Shown here: positions 34,001 to 43,337 of the stretch, piece after piece | Position numbering within the stretch: position 1 is the stretch's first letter | Layout of the letters: each line of letters starts with the position of its first letter | Assembly: GCF_003144115.1 (NCBI RefSeq) | Contig: NW_020312011.1 | Coordinates: 62,001-126,000, forward strand | Length of the DNA: 64,000 nucleotides | Reading direction: 5' to 3' | Origin: Tilletiopsis washingtonensis | Taxonomy: Eukaryota; Basidiomycota; Exobasidiomycetes; Entylomatales | Made by a program: the position numbers and the translations under genes | Notes under the pieces: model-generated | The model's database searches: none | What the model was told of the DNA's origin: nothing | What the model saw: the letters and a program-made list of their open reading frames with translations, nothing else

Positions 34001-36895
34001 GTTGAGCTTGCATGTGCCGACGACGAAGCGGATCACGAGCTCGGCAACGACCGACAGCGATGCCTCCTTAGCATTGGCCTCTGCTGCGCGTACGAGATCG
34101 CGAGCCAGGGCGCGCGTGCGGACGTTGCGGTCCCGCACGCTCTCAACGCCAAGGCCGATGCGCTCAATCTCTGCGATACGCGACGGCATTGCTGCCAGGC
34201 TGGTTGATGCAGACGCTGAAGCTAGCGAAAGGAGCTCAACAGCGGCCGAGCGCAGAACATCGTCGGACGACATGACCGCGTCCTGCAGCGCGGGTGCTAG
34301 CCGGTTGAGGGCCGGCGGCGACGCGTTCTTGACATTCATGCTCCGTGCGCAGCGGTACAGCCGGGCAAAGGCGGAGAGAGCCGTGCGATGCCAGGCGTAG
34401 GCCAGGCACGCCTCAGCAAGAGCGCCGTCGTCGGCAAGGAGATCGCCGAGGAGTGCAGCAGCCGCACCAGCACTGCGCGCAGCATCGAGGAGATCGCTGA
34501 ACGCGTTCAGAGCGGAGGCCAAGAGGGCGGCTTCGTTGTAGGCGGATGAGTCGTACGTCTCGCGCGGGTCCTTGGCCACCAGGAGGTTAGTGATGCGCCG
34601 TAGTTGGGTTGCGGCGCCGGCAGCCTCGTCGGGGAACAGCGACACGAGCCGCAGTGCTGAGGCGTCGGAGGATGCTCTCGCCTCGAGAACGTCAAGCTGT
34701 GCGCCTGCATCGAGCGCGTCGGCGAGGTCGCGCAGTTGCGAGAGCACCACCCGGCTGATCGACGTCCGCCAGCGAGCCAGAGCTGGCGTCGCCGCGGCGT
34801 GAAGAGTGTACACGAGCTGATTCTGCTCGTGCAGCGCGGCAAGAAGATCGAGCGCTGCCTCGGTCTCTGCTGAGCCCTCCTGCGACAGGATGTCGGTGGT
34901 GCTGCGGATGACCGCAGGCATGACGAACTGCCCGAAGCCGGACCATCCGACACTCGACAGTCCCAGCGCGATGACCACAGCAGAGAAGGCAGGGTTCAGA
35001 GTGCCGCCGGCGGGTGCGGAAGAAGGACTGAGCGCCTCGACGGTCTTCAGACCCGTGCCGACGAGCTCCTGGATGCGGCCGATCGGCAGGATGACGGCGA
35101 CGAACGTGACGAGACTCTGGGCCAGACGAGCGCGCTCTCGGTCGCCACTCGCGGTCTGCGAGAGCTCTGCTGCCAGAGTTGCCATGCGGGGCAAGAGCGC
35201 AAAGAGCGCAGGCTTCTTCGTGTCTGCAACAGCATGCTCAGCCGGTGTCCACCCGCACCCTTGCCAAAGCACTCACCAGCGACGCGCGAACCCTTCCTCG
35301 TGCCGGCCAACACGCGAAGCCACTCTGTGCCGTCGGACAGCGCAATGGCTCGTTCTGCCGTCGCACTCTCGGCGTAGCTGTCGAGCGCCGCGGACACGAG
35401 GTCGAGCAGGACGTCGAGCAGCTCCGCGAGATGCACAGCTTGAGAGTGATGCACCAGCGCAGTGAGCACGAGAGAGCCGATCTGCAACCGCGCCTGACGC
35501 TGCGCAGACGACGAAGCTGGCGCGTACAGCAGCGCGGACACCTGTGCGACTGCATTCGACTGGAGTCGATGGTCGATAGACTGGCACGAACTAGGTGAGC
35601 TGGGCCCGGCCGGGGAGCATCGAACAGTAACTCACTTTCGATACCTCAAGCCAGACGCCGGCGATGCCCCGCGCGAAGTCGAGACTCTCTGCGTCCGCAA
35701 GGTCGGCGAACATCTGCGACGCGAGGCTCTGGAGCTGCGGCACCTTGGCTTTCCGCACCAGGTGTGCGAGTGCTTCAGATGCGAAGCGGCGGACGTGCGG
35801 TGCGACGCGCCGTCCCCGTCGCCGGTTCGACACCACCGTCCTCGACATCTCGTCATCGTCTGCCTCGGCATCCTCTTGCTCGTCCTGCTCCACGAGCTCT
35901 GGAGCGCTCTGCGTATCGCCGAGAGGCAGCATAGCGACATCATCGCCGGGAACTGGCTCCTCTGACGCGCTGCCGCCAAGGTACGGACGCACGAGGGTCC
36001 ACGTTTGGAGCAGCCCGTCCGCTGCCTGGCCGCGCAGGATCAGAGGCGCGACGCATTTGAGCGTGGCGGCAGCCGACTCGAACGCCTTCTCGACTACGCT
36101 TGCTGCCGCCTTCTCGTCGCCGCCGCACTGTGTGCGTCCGACAGTGGCGGCATGCAGCGTGGCACCTAGCAGCTCGGGAAAGACGGGCAGGAACTCTGCC
36201 GAGGCATCGAGCGCGAGACGCGGGATGAGGTCGAGCGCCGCCTCGTAGGCCAGGTGTGCGTCCGGCGCCGACGAGGTCAGGAGGCCCGCGAGCAGCGACG
36301 ATAGGCGCGGCAGGTGGTGCAGCAGCAGCGGCAGCGTCTGCACGAGTGGCGCGGCCTGCTGTGCAAAGGACGTGAAGGGCAGCGAGAGGTTGAGCTCGCG
36401 CCAGGCAGCCAGCGCGACGCCGATCGAGGTGCGGGCGTGAATGGCGGCGAGCGCATCTTCGTCCTCCGACTCGTCGTCATCAAAGGCGGCGGCGGCCAGG
36501 GACGAGCTCGGCGCCGTCGCAACCGCTGCGGCGGTGGCGCCCTGGCCGTCGAGACCCGCCAGCGCGTGCGTGCGTGCCGAGCGCGACGCATCGATGTGCA
36601 CGGCGGCGAGGCGGTCGGTGAAGGACTTGTAGCGGTACGGGTGCGGGTCGTCGTACGAAGATGCCGCCGCCCGCCCCTTGCCCTTGGCGAGCGCCGAGCG
36701 TGGCCGGGCGGCGCTGCTGCTGCTGGCGGCTGCGGTGGCGCCCGCCGCAGCGAGCGAGGCGACGCGCGCAGCCTTTTCGGCAGCCAGACGCTTAGCGAAG
36801 GCAGTCTCGCGGCTGGCCTTCTTGCGCGGACGGGCGCTGGGCCCCGACGACGAGGAGCCGCTGCGCGAGCCGGAGGCGGCACGCGACGGCGGCAT
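28065..36895 (-). CDS. UTP20: U3 snoRNP-associated giant HEAT-repeat protein Utp20 (DRIM)
   Basis: Component of the 90S pre-ribosome/SSU processome needed for 18S rRNA maturation, nucleolar. Four exons: 36895..35636, 35580..35277, 35223..28508, 28454..28065, giving about 2889 residues (yeast about 2500, human about 2800). The N-terminal block HPYRYKSFTDRLAAVHIDAS, the long alpha-helical HEAT/ARM middle, and the Lys/Arg-rich C-terminus (KRRERKTAKLMQGIADPEKA) are characteristic of DRIM-family proteins. GYRFAVHMKRADVEAG and the NVHLDAATFLVLCHSLIS segment are further family-like stretches. The third exon is 6.7 kb and uninterrupted. The ATG at 36895 (MPPSRAASGS) follows a promoter shared with the eIF2A gene. 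The last exon ends in SNAYA followed by TGA. Confidence 0.9.
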
Positions 36896-37337
36896 GGCGG
36901 AGGAGGACGAAGAGGTGTGTGGCGAGCGACTATGGCGACCAGTGCACGGGCAGGAGTGAAGCGCGGCCTGCTGGAGGGCGTGATGGCCGGGTGTGTGCGA
37001 TGCGGTCGTCGCCGTCGTGGTGGAGCAGATGCTGGAAGGGGCGTCTTCGAGGGTGCGAGGGCAAATTATGCTGCTCCGCGGAAGCCGCGGCCGGCTCAGG
37101 CAGGCCAGGCAAGACTCGGGGCGCGTCACGTGCGGCTGCCTCCTGGAAGGACTGATGCTGGGCGGCGCTTTGGCCGCTCGCTGGACGCCGGCCGGCCGGC
37201 GGTGTGCGACGGCAGCGGCCTTGCCTTGGCTGCAGCATCGCGGACGCTCGTCCCTCCATCCTCGCAACGCCTTCCTCCGCCGCACCTCAGCCGGCGTCCA
37301 CCTCTCCCTCTCAGCCCCGGACCCTCTCGCCGCCGCC
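36896..37337. promoter_or_regulatory. Divergent promoter of UTP20 and the eIF2A gene
   Basis: 442 bp between divergent starts of two genes acting in ribosome assembly and translation. A pyrimidine-rich stretch on the + strand (about 37250-37320) precedes the eIF2A ATG. Frames through the region lack conserved sequence. Confidence 0.45.
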
Positions 37338-39394
37338 ATGGCCGCGTCCGCGTCCGCGCTGCCGCACCAGTGGGCCTGCCGCACGCAGAAGAGCGTCACC
37401 CTCGCCCACTCGCAGCCCGCCTACGGCCCGCACGGCCTCGACGAGCTGCGCGCCAGCGCCCGCACCGTCGCATACGCACCCGACGGCTCACTCTTTGCCG
37501 CGGCCTTCGAGGATGCCGTGCGCCTCGTCGCCACGGCGCAGGCTGCCGGCGCGCCCGCCGTGCTGCACACGCTCGCCGCCGCAAAGGCCGTCGACATGCG
37601 CTTCAGCCCGCGCGGCCGCTTCCTCAGCACGTGGGAGCGCCCCGGCAAGGACGCCGAGGGCAACAACACGCGCAACCTGAGCATCTGGGATACGCGCACC
37701 GGCGAGCGCGTCGCCAGCTTCGAGCGCAAGAGCCAGGACGGCTGGTGAGTGACGGCGGCCGCTGCGAGCCCTCGCCTGAAGAGCTCGCCGCGCCTCGCGT
37801 CTCCATTGCTCATGCACAGCCGTCTGCAGCCACTTCCAGTTTCCCGTCTCGGAGACGCACGCCATCCGCCAAAACTCGACCGAGCTGCAGGTGCTCGATG
37901 CCAGCGACATGAGCGGCCCTGTTGTCGGGCGTCTGCGCCTCGAGGGCATGACGAGCTACGAGGTCGGGCCCGGCGACAAGCCGTCCATCGCGGTGTTCTG
38001 CGGCGAGAAGAAGGTGCGCATCGGCCGCTCCGCGTCGCTGCGCGCATCGTGCTGACCATCTTGCACAGGGCGCGCCTGCTTCGGTGCGCGTTTACTCGCT
38101 GGCGTCGCTCATCCCGGCGCCCGAGACACCGCCGGCGCCCATCTCGCAGAAGATGTTCTTCAAGGCCGACAAGATCCAGATGAAGTGGAACAGCGCTGGC
38201 ACGTCGATTCTCTTCCTCACGTCGACGGAGCACGACAAGACGGGCAAGTCGTACTACGGCGAGACGAACCTGTACATGATGTCGACGCGCGGCGACTTTG
38301 ACTGCCGCGTCGGGCTCGACAAGGAGGGCCCGGTGCACGACTTCGAGTGGAACCCCAACGGGCGCGAGTTCATCGTCATCTACGGCTACATGCCGGCCAA
38401 GGTGACGCTCTTCTCGTACCGCGTCAATGTCATCGCCGAGCTGGGCGTGGCGGGCCGCAACTTTGCCGCCTTCAACCCGCAGGGGCGCCTCTTTGTCATT
38501 GCCGGCTTCGGCAACTTGAACGGCACCGTCGACATCTGGGACCGCGAGCTGCTCGGCGGCTCGGCGGGCACGTCTGCCGAGGCGAGCGCGCAGGCGAAGC
38601 TCTTCTCGCTCGACGCATCAAACTCGAGCGTGTGCCAGTGGAGCCCCGACGGGCAGTACCTGCTCACCGCGACGCTCAGCCCGCGCCTGCGTGTCGAGAA
38701 CGGCGTGCGGATATGGCACTGCACGGGCAAGCTCATCCACGTCGACATGCAGGACGAGATGTACCAGGCCATGTGGCGCCCCGAGCTGCCGTCCGAGGCG
38801 ATGGCGAACCACCCCTTCCCGAAGGCGATCCCTGCTGCGCCCGAGCCGTCCGAGGCTGCGCAGGCCATCCTCGCGGCGAAGCAGGCCAAGGCGGCGGCCA
38901 AGCCGGCTGGCGCATACCGGCCGCCCGGCGCACGCAACGGCGCGTCTGTTTCGAGCGAGTTCCAGCGTCTCTACCAGGAGAGCGCCAGCGGCTCGAGCTC
39001 GCCGACGCGCACCGCCTCGCCGGGCCCGAATGGCCAGTACGTGCCGCCGGGCGCGGGCCCGCGCGGCAAGCGCACGGTGCCAGGTGCTGCACCGCCGCCA
39101 GGCAGTGCGCCGGCTGCCAAGCCGGGCAAGAAGGGCGGCGCCAAGGCGGCACCCGCCAGCAAGGAGGAGCCTGAGGCCGCCGCGGCGCCTGCCGTCTCGG
39201 GCCCCGCCGACGTGGGCGGCAACGCGGCGGCCGCGGGCGCCATCGACAAGAAGCTGCGCAACCTCAACAAGAAGCTCAAGGCGATCCAGGAGCTCAAGGA
39301 GAAGCGCGCAAAGGGCGAGAAGCTCGAGATGACGCAGGTGGCCAAAATCGAGGCCGAGGCCGAGCTGCGCAAGGAGCTTGCTGCGCTGGAGTAA
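37338..39394 (+). CDS. Eukaryotic translation initiation factor 2A (eIF2A)
   Basis: WD40-propeller factor that can deliver initiator Met-tRNA independently of eIF2; non-essential in yeast. Three exons: 37338..37744, 37830..38013, 38069..39394, giving 638 residues. Family blocks: AVDMRFSPRGRFLSTWERPG, NLSIWDTRTGERVASF, ISQKMFFKADKIQMKWNSAG, SILFLTSTEHDKTGKSYYGE, VHDFEWNPNGREFIVIYGYM, FNPQGRLFVIAGFGNLNGTV and RLRVENGVRIWHCTGKLIH. The C-terminal 200 residues are Ala/Pro/Gly-rich with YRPPGARN, YVPPGAGPRG and a final coiled coil with many Lys/Glu (KKLRNLNKKLKAIQELKEKR), all usual in fungal eIF2A. High confidence. Confidence 0.95.
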
Positions 39395-39602
39395 TGCATA
39401 TGCAGTAAGCTATCCCTCGTGTGTGCCTGTGCAGTCACAGGCAAAGCCAGCAAGGGCAGCACGCCTGGCCTGCCTTGCGTGTGCTCCTCAGGGCGCGTCG
39501 AGGGGCAGCACCATCACGCCGCTGCGCTTGAACCACGTCACATTAGAAGTACATCACCAGTCTCGCCCCGTGTCGCAGCCACGCCATGTAGAGACGGAGC
39601 GC

Positions 39603-41414
39603 TCACTTGCTGCCGCTTGCCTTCGAGCCCTTGCCGCCCTTGGCCGCAGCGCCCGACTTGGCCTTTTTGGCGGCCGCGCCGCCCTTGCCCTTGACATTGG
39701 CCTTGGAGTCTTCCTCGTCCTCTGCCTTGCGCTTCGGCGCCGCACTGCAGCATTGCGTGGCGTGAGCATAGTCAAACGTGTGCAAAGCGGCAGCGCAACG
39801 CACGTGAAGAAGCCGTCCAGGCGGCCCTGCTGCTTGGTGCCAATCGACTTGGTCAGGCGCTCGGCACCCTTGCGCACGCGGTCCTCGCTAGAAGGCGAGA
39901 CTGGTGAGCAGCGCGCAGGGAGTCCGGGCGGCAGGCAAGCTCACCTGAAGCCGCGGTCGGTGCACATAAACTTGACGAGGCCCTCGACGTCGGGCTTCTT
40001 CCACTCGAGCTGCAGCCATAAGATGAGCAGGCATTCACGTGTTCATCGCTGCACCGCTCTCACCTCGACCTCCGAGCCCTTGTGCACGTCCGGGTGACGG
40101 AAGATCTCGCGTGCCTCCTTGTACGGGAAGAACTCGGGCACGGTGTACTTGCCCTTCTTGCCCTCGGCCGCCTTAGAGTTGACCTCCTCGATGTGCTCCA
40201 TGACACTCTCAATGCTCCCGTGCTCGCGGATGAGCTTGAGCGCCGTCTTGGGGCCCATGCCCTTGATCGGCTCCATGTAGTCGCAGCCGCAGAGAATGCA
40301 CAGGTCGATGAACTGCACCGAGGTGCTCAGCAGGGCGGCTTTCTGGGCATGCAGCGCAACGCACCTGGTCCATCGTCAGGCCCATGCCCTCGAGCGTGTC
40401 GGGCAGCGAGACCTCGTTGATGGCCATCTTGCGCGCCTCAGCCATCGTGAGGTACTTGAGCAGCACGGGCGAGCCAAATGTGAGCGTGTCCATGTCCTCC
40501 GAGCCGACAGCGTAGATCTGCCGCGGGCTCTGGTCAGCAGCGCGCCGCCAGGGTGCGCATGCATGCACGCACCTTGCCCGCCTTGACCAGCTCGGCACAC
40601 TGAGCCTCGGCCTCGGACGGCGCCTGCGGGATCTGTGTGAGACATACGCTCTTCGCAACCTGCTGGCACACTCACCGTCACGCAAGGAATGCCCATCAGA
40701 CCCAGCAGCTCGCGCACCTCGACGTTGTGCTGCTTCGTCGGCTTCACCTGGCGGCGTGCCAGCTGGTCCGCGCGCTCCTCTGTGGCTGGGCGCAGGCTCA
40801 CGCATCAGCGCCGCCCGCATGTGTGCCATCGCACGGGCGCTCACCGACGTCCTTCTCCTCCTCGGCCTGGTCTGCCGCCTCTGTCCGCTTTCCAAAGCGG
40901 GCCTCGAGCTGGACGCGAGTGAGGCTCAGCGTCTGTCATGCAGCACAACTCACGGCGCACTCACCACCTTGGCCTTGAGGTCCGGCGGCTTGCCGTCGAA
41001 GACGTACATGGGCTTCATGCCGTTGTCGACCATGCGCAGCGTGCGGTAGAAGAAGCCCATGAGGTGGCTGTGCGGACATCAGCAGCCGCGTACTAGTCCG
41101 GCTCTTCGCCGCACGCACCTAGTCGTCTCGCCCGCCTCGTTCATCAGGTTCTGCCCGTCGTTGCCGCGGATGGCCACACTGCCGGCACACACATCAGCAC
41201 TGCACCGATGCACGGGCAGCCGGGCGCACGCACAGGAACTGGTAGAGACACATGCTGGCATCGATGCCGACCTTGCGGCCGAAGTAGGACTTGTAGTCGC
41301 GGACTTTGATTGCCTTGGGCGCCTCATCGGTGATGAGGGCCGTGAGGCCTCTGCGCGGCGCGGGTCAGCCCCGGCCATGCTCGTCGGTGCGCGCACACCT
41401 CACTTGATGCCCAT
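39603..41414 (-). CDS. RAD27: Flap endonuclease 1 (Rad27/FEN1)
   Basis: Structure-specific 5' nuclease for Okazaki-fragment maturation and base-excision repair. Twelve exons: 41414..41404, 41350..41234, 41178..41119, 41067..40965, 40908..40845, 40785..40676, 40632..40573, 40517..40365, 40312..40064, 40009..39945, 39887..39804, 39744..39603, giving 405 residues. Seen: MGIKGL, the XPG-N motif with [11 protein letters not shown], the XPG-I motif [19 protein letters not shown], acidic metal ligands [10 protein letters not shown] and [14 protein letters not shown], and the PCNA-binding box QGRLDGFF near residue 350. The basic C-terminal tail ([14 protein letters not shown] and Lys/Ala repeats) is a likely nuclear signal. 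The first coding exon has only 11 nt (ATG GGC ATC AA). The neighbouring gene starts on the opposite strand 330 bp away. Confidence 0.97.
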
Positions 41415-41744
41415 GGCGCGGCCGACGAGGGAGGTAAGAGCCGGACAGGAAGCGTTTGGGAGGCTTGGACGAGAGGTTGTGTCAAGGCGCTGCTGAGGCG
41501 TGGGCTGCGAGACGAGATGAGGGACGGATGGCTGACGCAGACGGGAGTGAGGGTCGGGTGGAGGCCGCCGCGCGCGCGCGCCGCGCTAAAGTGGCGCGCC
41601 TCGCGACGCGCCCCTCGGCACTCGGGCATGCGCCGTGCCGCGCTGAGGTCCCGTGACGCAGAAAAGTGCTGTGGCTGAGTGGCCCCTGCTGCCCAGCCGT
41701 CCCCCCCTCCACCACCACCTGCCGCCACCAACATTCTGCTCAGC
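41415..41744. promoter_or_regulatory. Divergent promoter of FEN1 and the RsfS/RRG9-like gene
   Basis: 330 bp between divergent starts. A purine/pyrimidine-biased patch (cgtccccccctccaccacca, about 41699-41718) lies just upstream of the ATG at 41745. No known site recognised. Confidence 0.45.
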
Positions 41745-43164
41745 ATGCGTCCGGCCGTCCTGCTGCGCCTCGCGCGGCCGCTGCACACGTCTGCGCGCCT
41801 CGCCCTGCCGCGTGCCTCGCCGCGTGCGCGCCTCACGCCCGTGTCGGACGCCGCTGCCGCGTTTGGCGAGCCGCACGAGGCGCAGCCGTCGGGCTCGGCG
41901 CACAGCGCAGTCGCCTCTAGCAGCACGTCGCAGGCACTGCCTCAGGACGACGAGCTGCCGTGGTTCCTGGCCGCTCCGCCCATCGCCGTGCCCGAGGCAC
42001 CGCCCGCACCCGTGGCGCCCGCGTCTGACCTGCCGCCGGCGCTCGACGGCCTGCGCGCCGCCCTGCAGGCCTCGTCCTTCTCGCGCCTCCTCACGCCGCA
42101 GGAGAGCACGGACCGCGAGGTGCTGCGCTTCATCCACGCGCGCGCCGTCGACCACGAGGCGTGGTGCGAGTGGATCGTCGTCGTCGAGGTGGAGAGCGCA
42201 AGTGGAGGCGCCGTGGCGGGCCTGGCGCGCGTGGCCGGCGACTACGTGAGTGCCACTGAGAGGGCCGCCCACGTGCCAGCTTTTGCTAGCCCGGACGCAT
42301 GGGCTACGTGGCTGCATCGTTTGTTGCCGACACTGAGCCGATTGCTCCAATGCGCAGCTGCGGCAAACACCTCCGCCACCGCGTGCCGGCTCACCTCTTG
42401 ACGCGCTTGGAGCGCCACTGAAGCCTCGGCAGGCTGAAGCCCGGGCAGAGCCGCGAACTCCCGGCGTACCGCGGGCGGCGCACAACGCTGGCCGTGACCT
42501 CGAGGACTGGGAGCTGCGCAAGGCGGCGCAGGCTGAGCAGGGCAACTGGCGGCCGAAGCGCATTATCTCGCGCGAGGCACAGAACGGCCTGCGCGCGCTG
42601 GCCGACTCGGACCCGACTTGGACCTCTGCGCGCCTGGCCGAGCACTTCCGCATCTCGCCCGAGGCTGTGCGGCGCATCCTGCGCAGCCGCTGGGAGGCGC
42701 CGGGTGCCGTTGTCGGCCGGCAAAATCGCAGGGCCCAGGAGCGCGAAGAGGAGCGCAAGGCGGGCTACCAGGCGCGCCAGCGCGAGAGCGAGGAGATGGA
42801 GTCGGTGTGGCGTGCGCTGGGCGACGAGAGTGCCGGCGCCGAGGCGGACGAGCTTGAGCTTGAGGAGCCAGACGCCGACGAGCCCTCCGCCAAGCGGTAT
42901 CGGCAGAAGGTCGTGTACGAAGGCCTTGTTGGGCCCGACATCCCGACGCCGCGCAAGAGCACGCCTGCGTCGCGCGGCGATGGCGAGTGGTGCGCCGTGG
43001 ACGCGGACTGGTGCGTGGTGCACGTCATGACGTCCAAGGCGCGGAGGACATGGGACGTCGAGGGGCGATGGAGCGCAAAGCAAGCGCGCGACGAGCCAGC
43101 CGTGCCCGAATTGCGGACAAGAGCATCGCGGCGAGCAGGCGGCCGCTACAATGTCGCCGGCTAG
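41745..43164 (+). CDS. Mitochondrial RsfS-like protein with an internal RRG9/neugrin-like segment
   Basis: Two exons, 41745..42245 and 42358..43164, give 435 residues. The N-terminus (MRPAVLLRLARPLHTSARLA) is a typical mitochondrial presequence. ELPWFLAAPP and VLRFIHARAVDHEAWCEWIV, continuing to residue 167, resemble the first half of an RsfS/Atp25 N-terminal domain. Residues about 216-287 match RRG9/neugrin: DWELRKAAQAEQGNWRPKRI, LAEHFRISPEAVRRILRSRW. Residues 376-405 (GEWCAVDADWCVVHVMTSKA and ARRTWDVEGRW) match the RsfS C-terminal strand-helix (human MALSU1 has DDWLCVDFGSMVIHLM). RsfS proteins act on the mitoribosome large subunit; Rrg9 is needed for mitochondrial DNA upkeep. What this combination does is inference. 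Alternative: an ordinary Rrg9 with coincidental flanks. Confidence 0.7.
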
Positions 43165-43301
43165 GCACGCAAAGCACTACCTCTTCTCTCACACGCATAC
43201 GGACGCAAAGGGGCATTACATACATTCATTGACAAGCGGGTGCAAATCCGCCGCTGCAAGGGCATAGACGGCGAGCATAGATGTGGGGTCAGATGGGATC
43301 C

Positions 43302-43314
43302 GGGGGGGGGGGGG
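43302..43314. repeat. Poly-G homopolymer, 13 G
   Basis: Thirteen consecutive G (preceded by ggatcc) lie 24 bp beyond the stop codon of the minus-strand gene 43338-46718, in the short convergent spacer. The exact length may be uncertain, since homopolymers are error-prone in sequencing. Confidence 0.8.
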
Positions 43315-43337
43315 AACAGGGTCGTGCTTGTGTGGCC

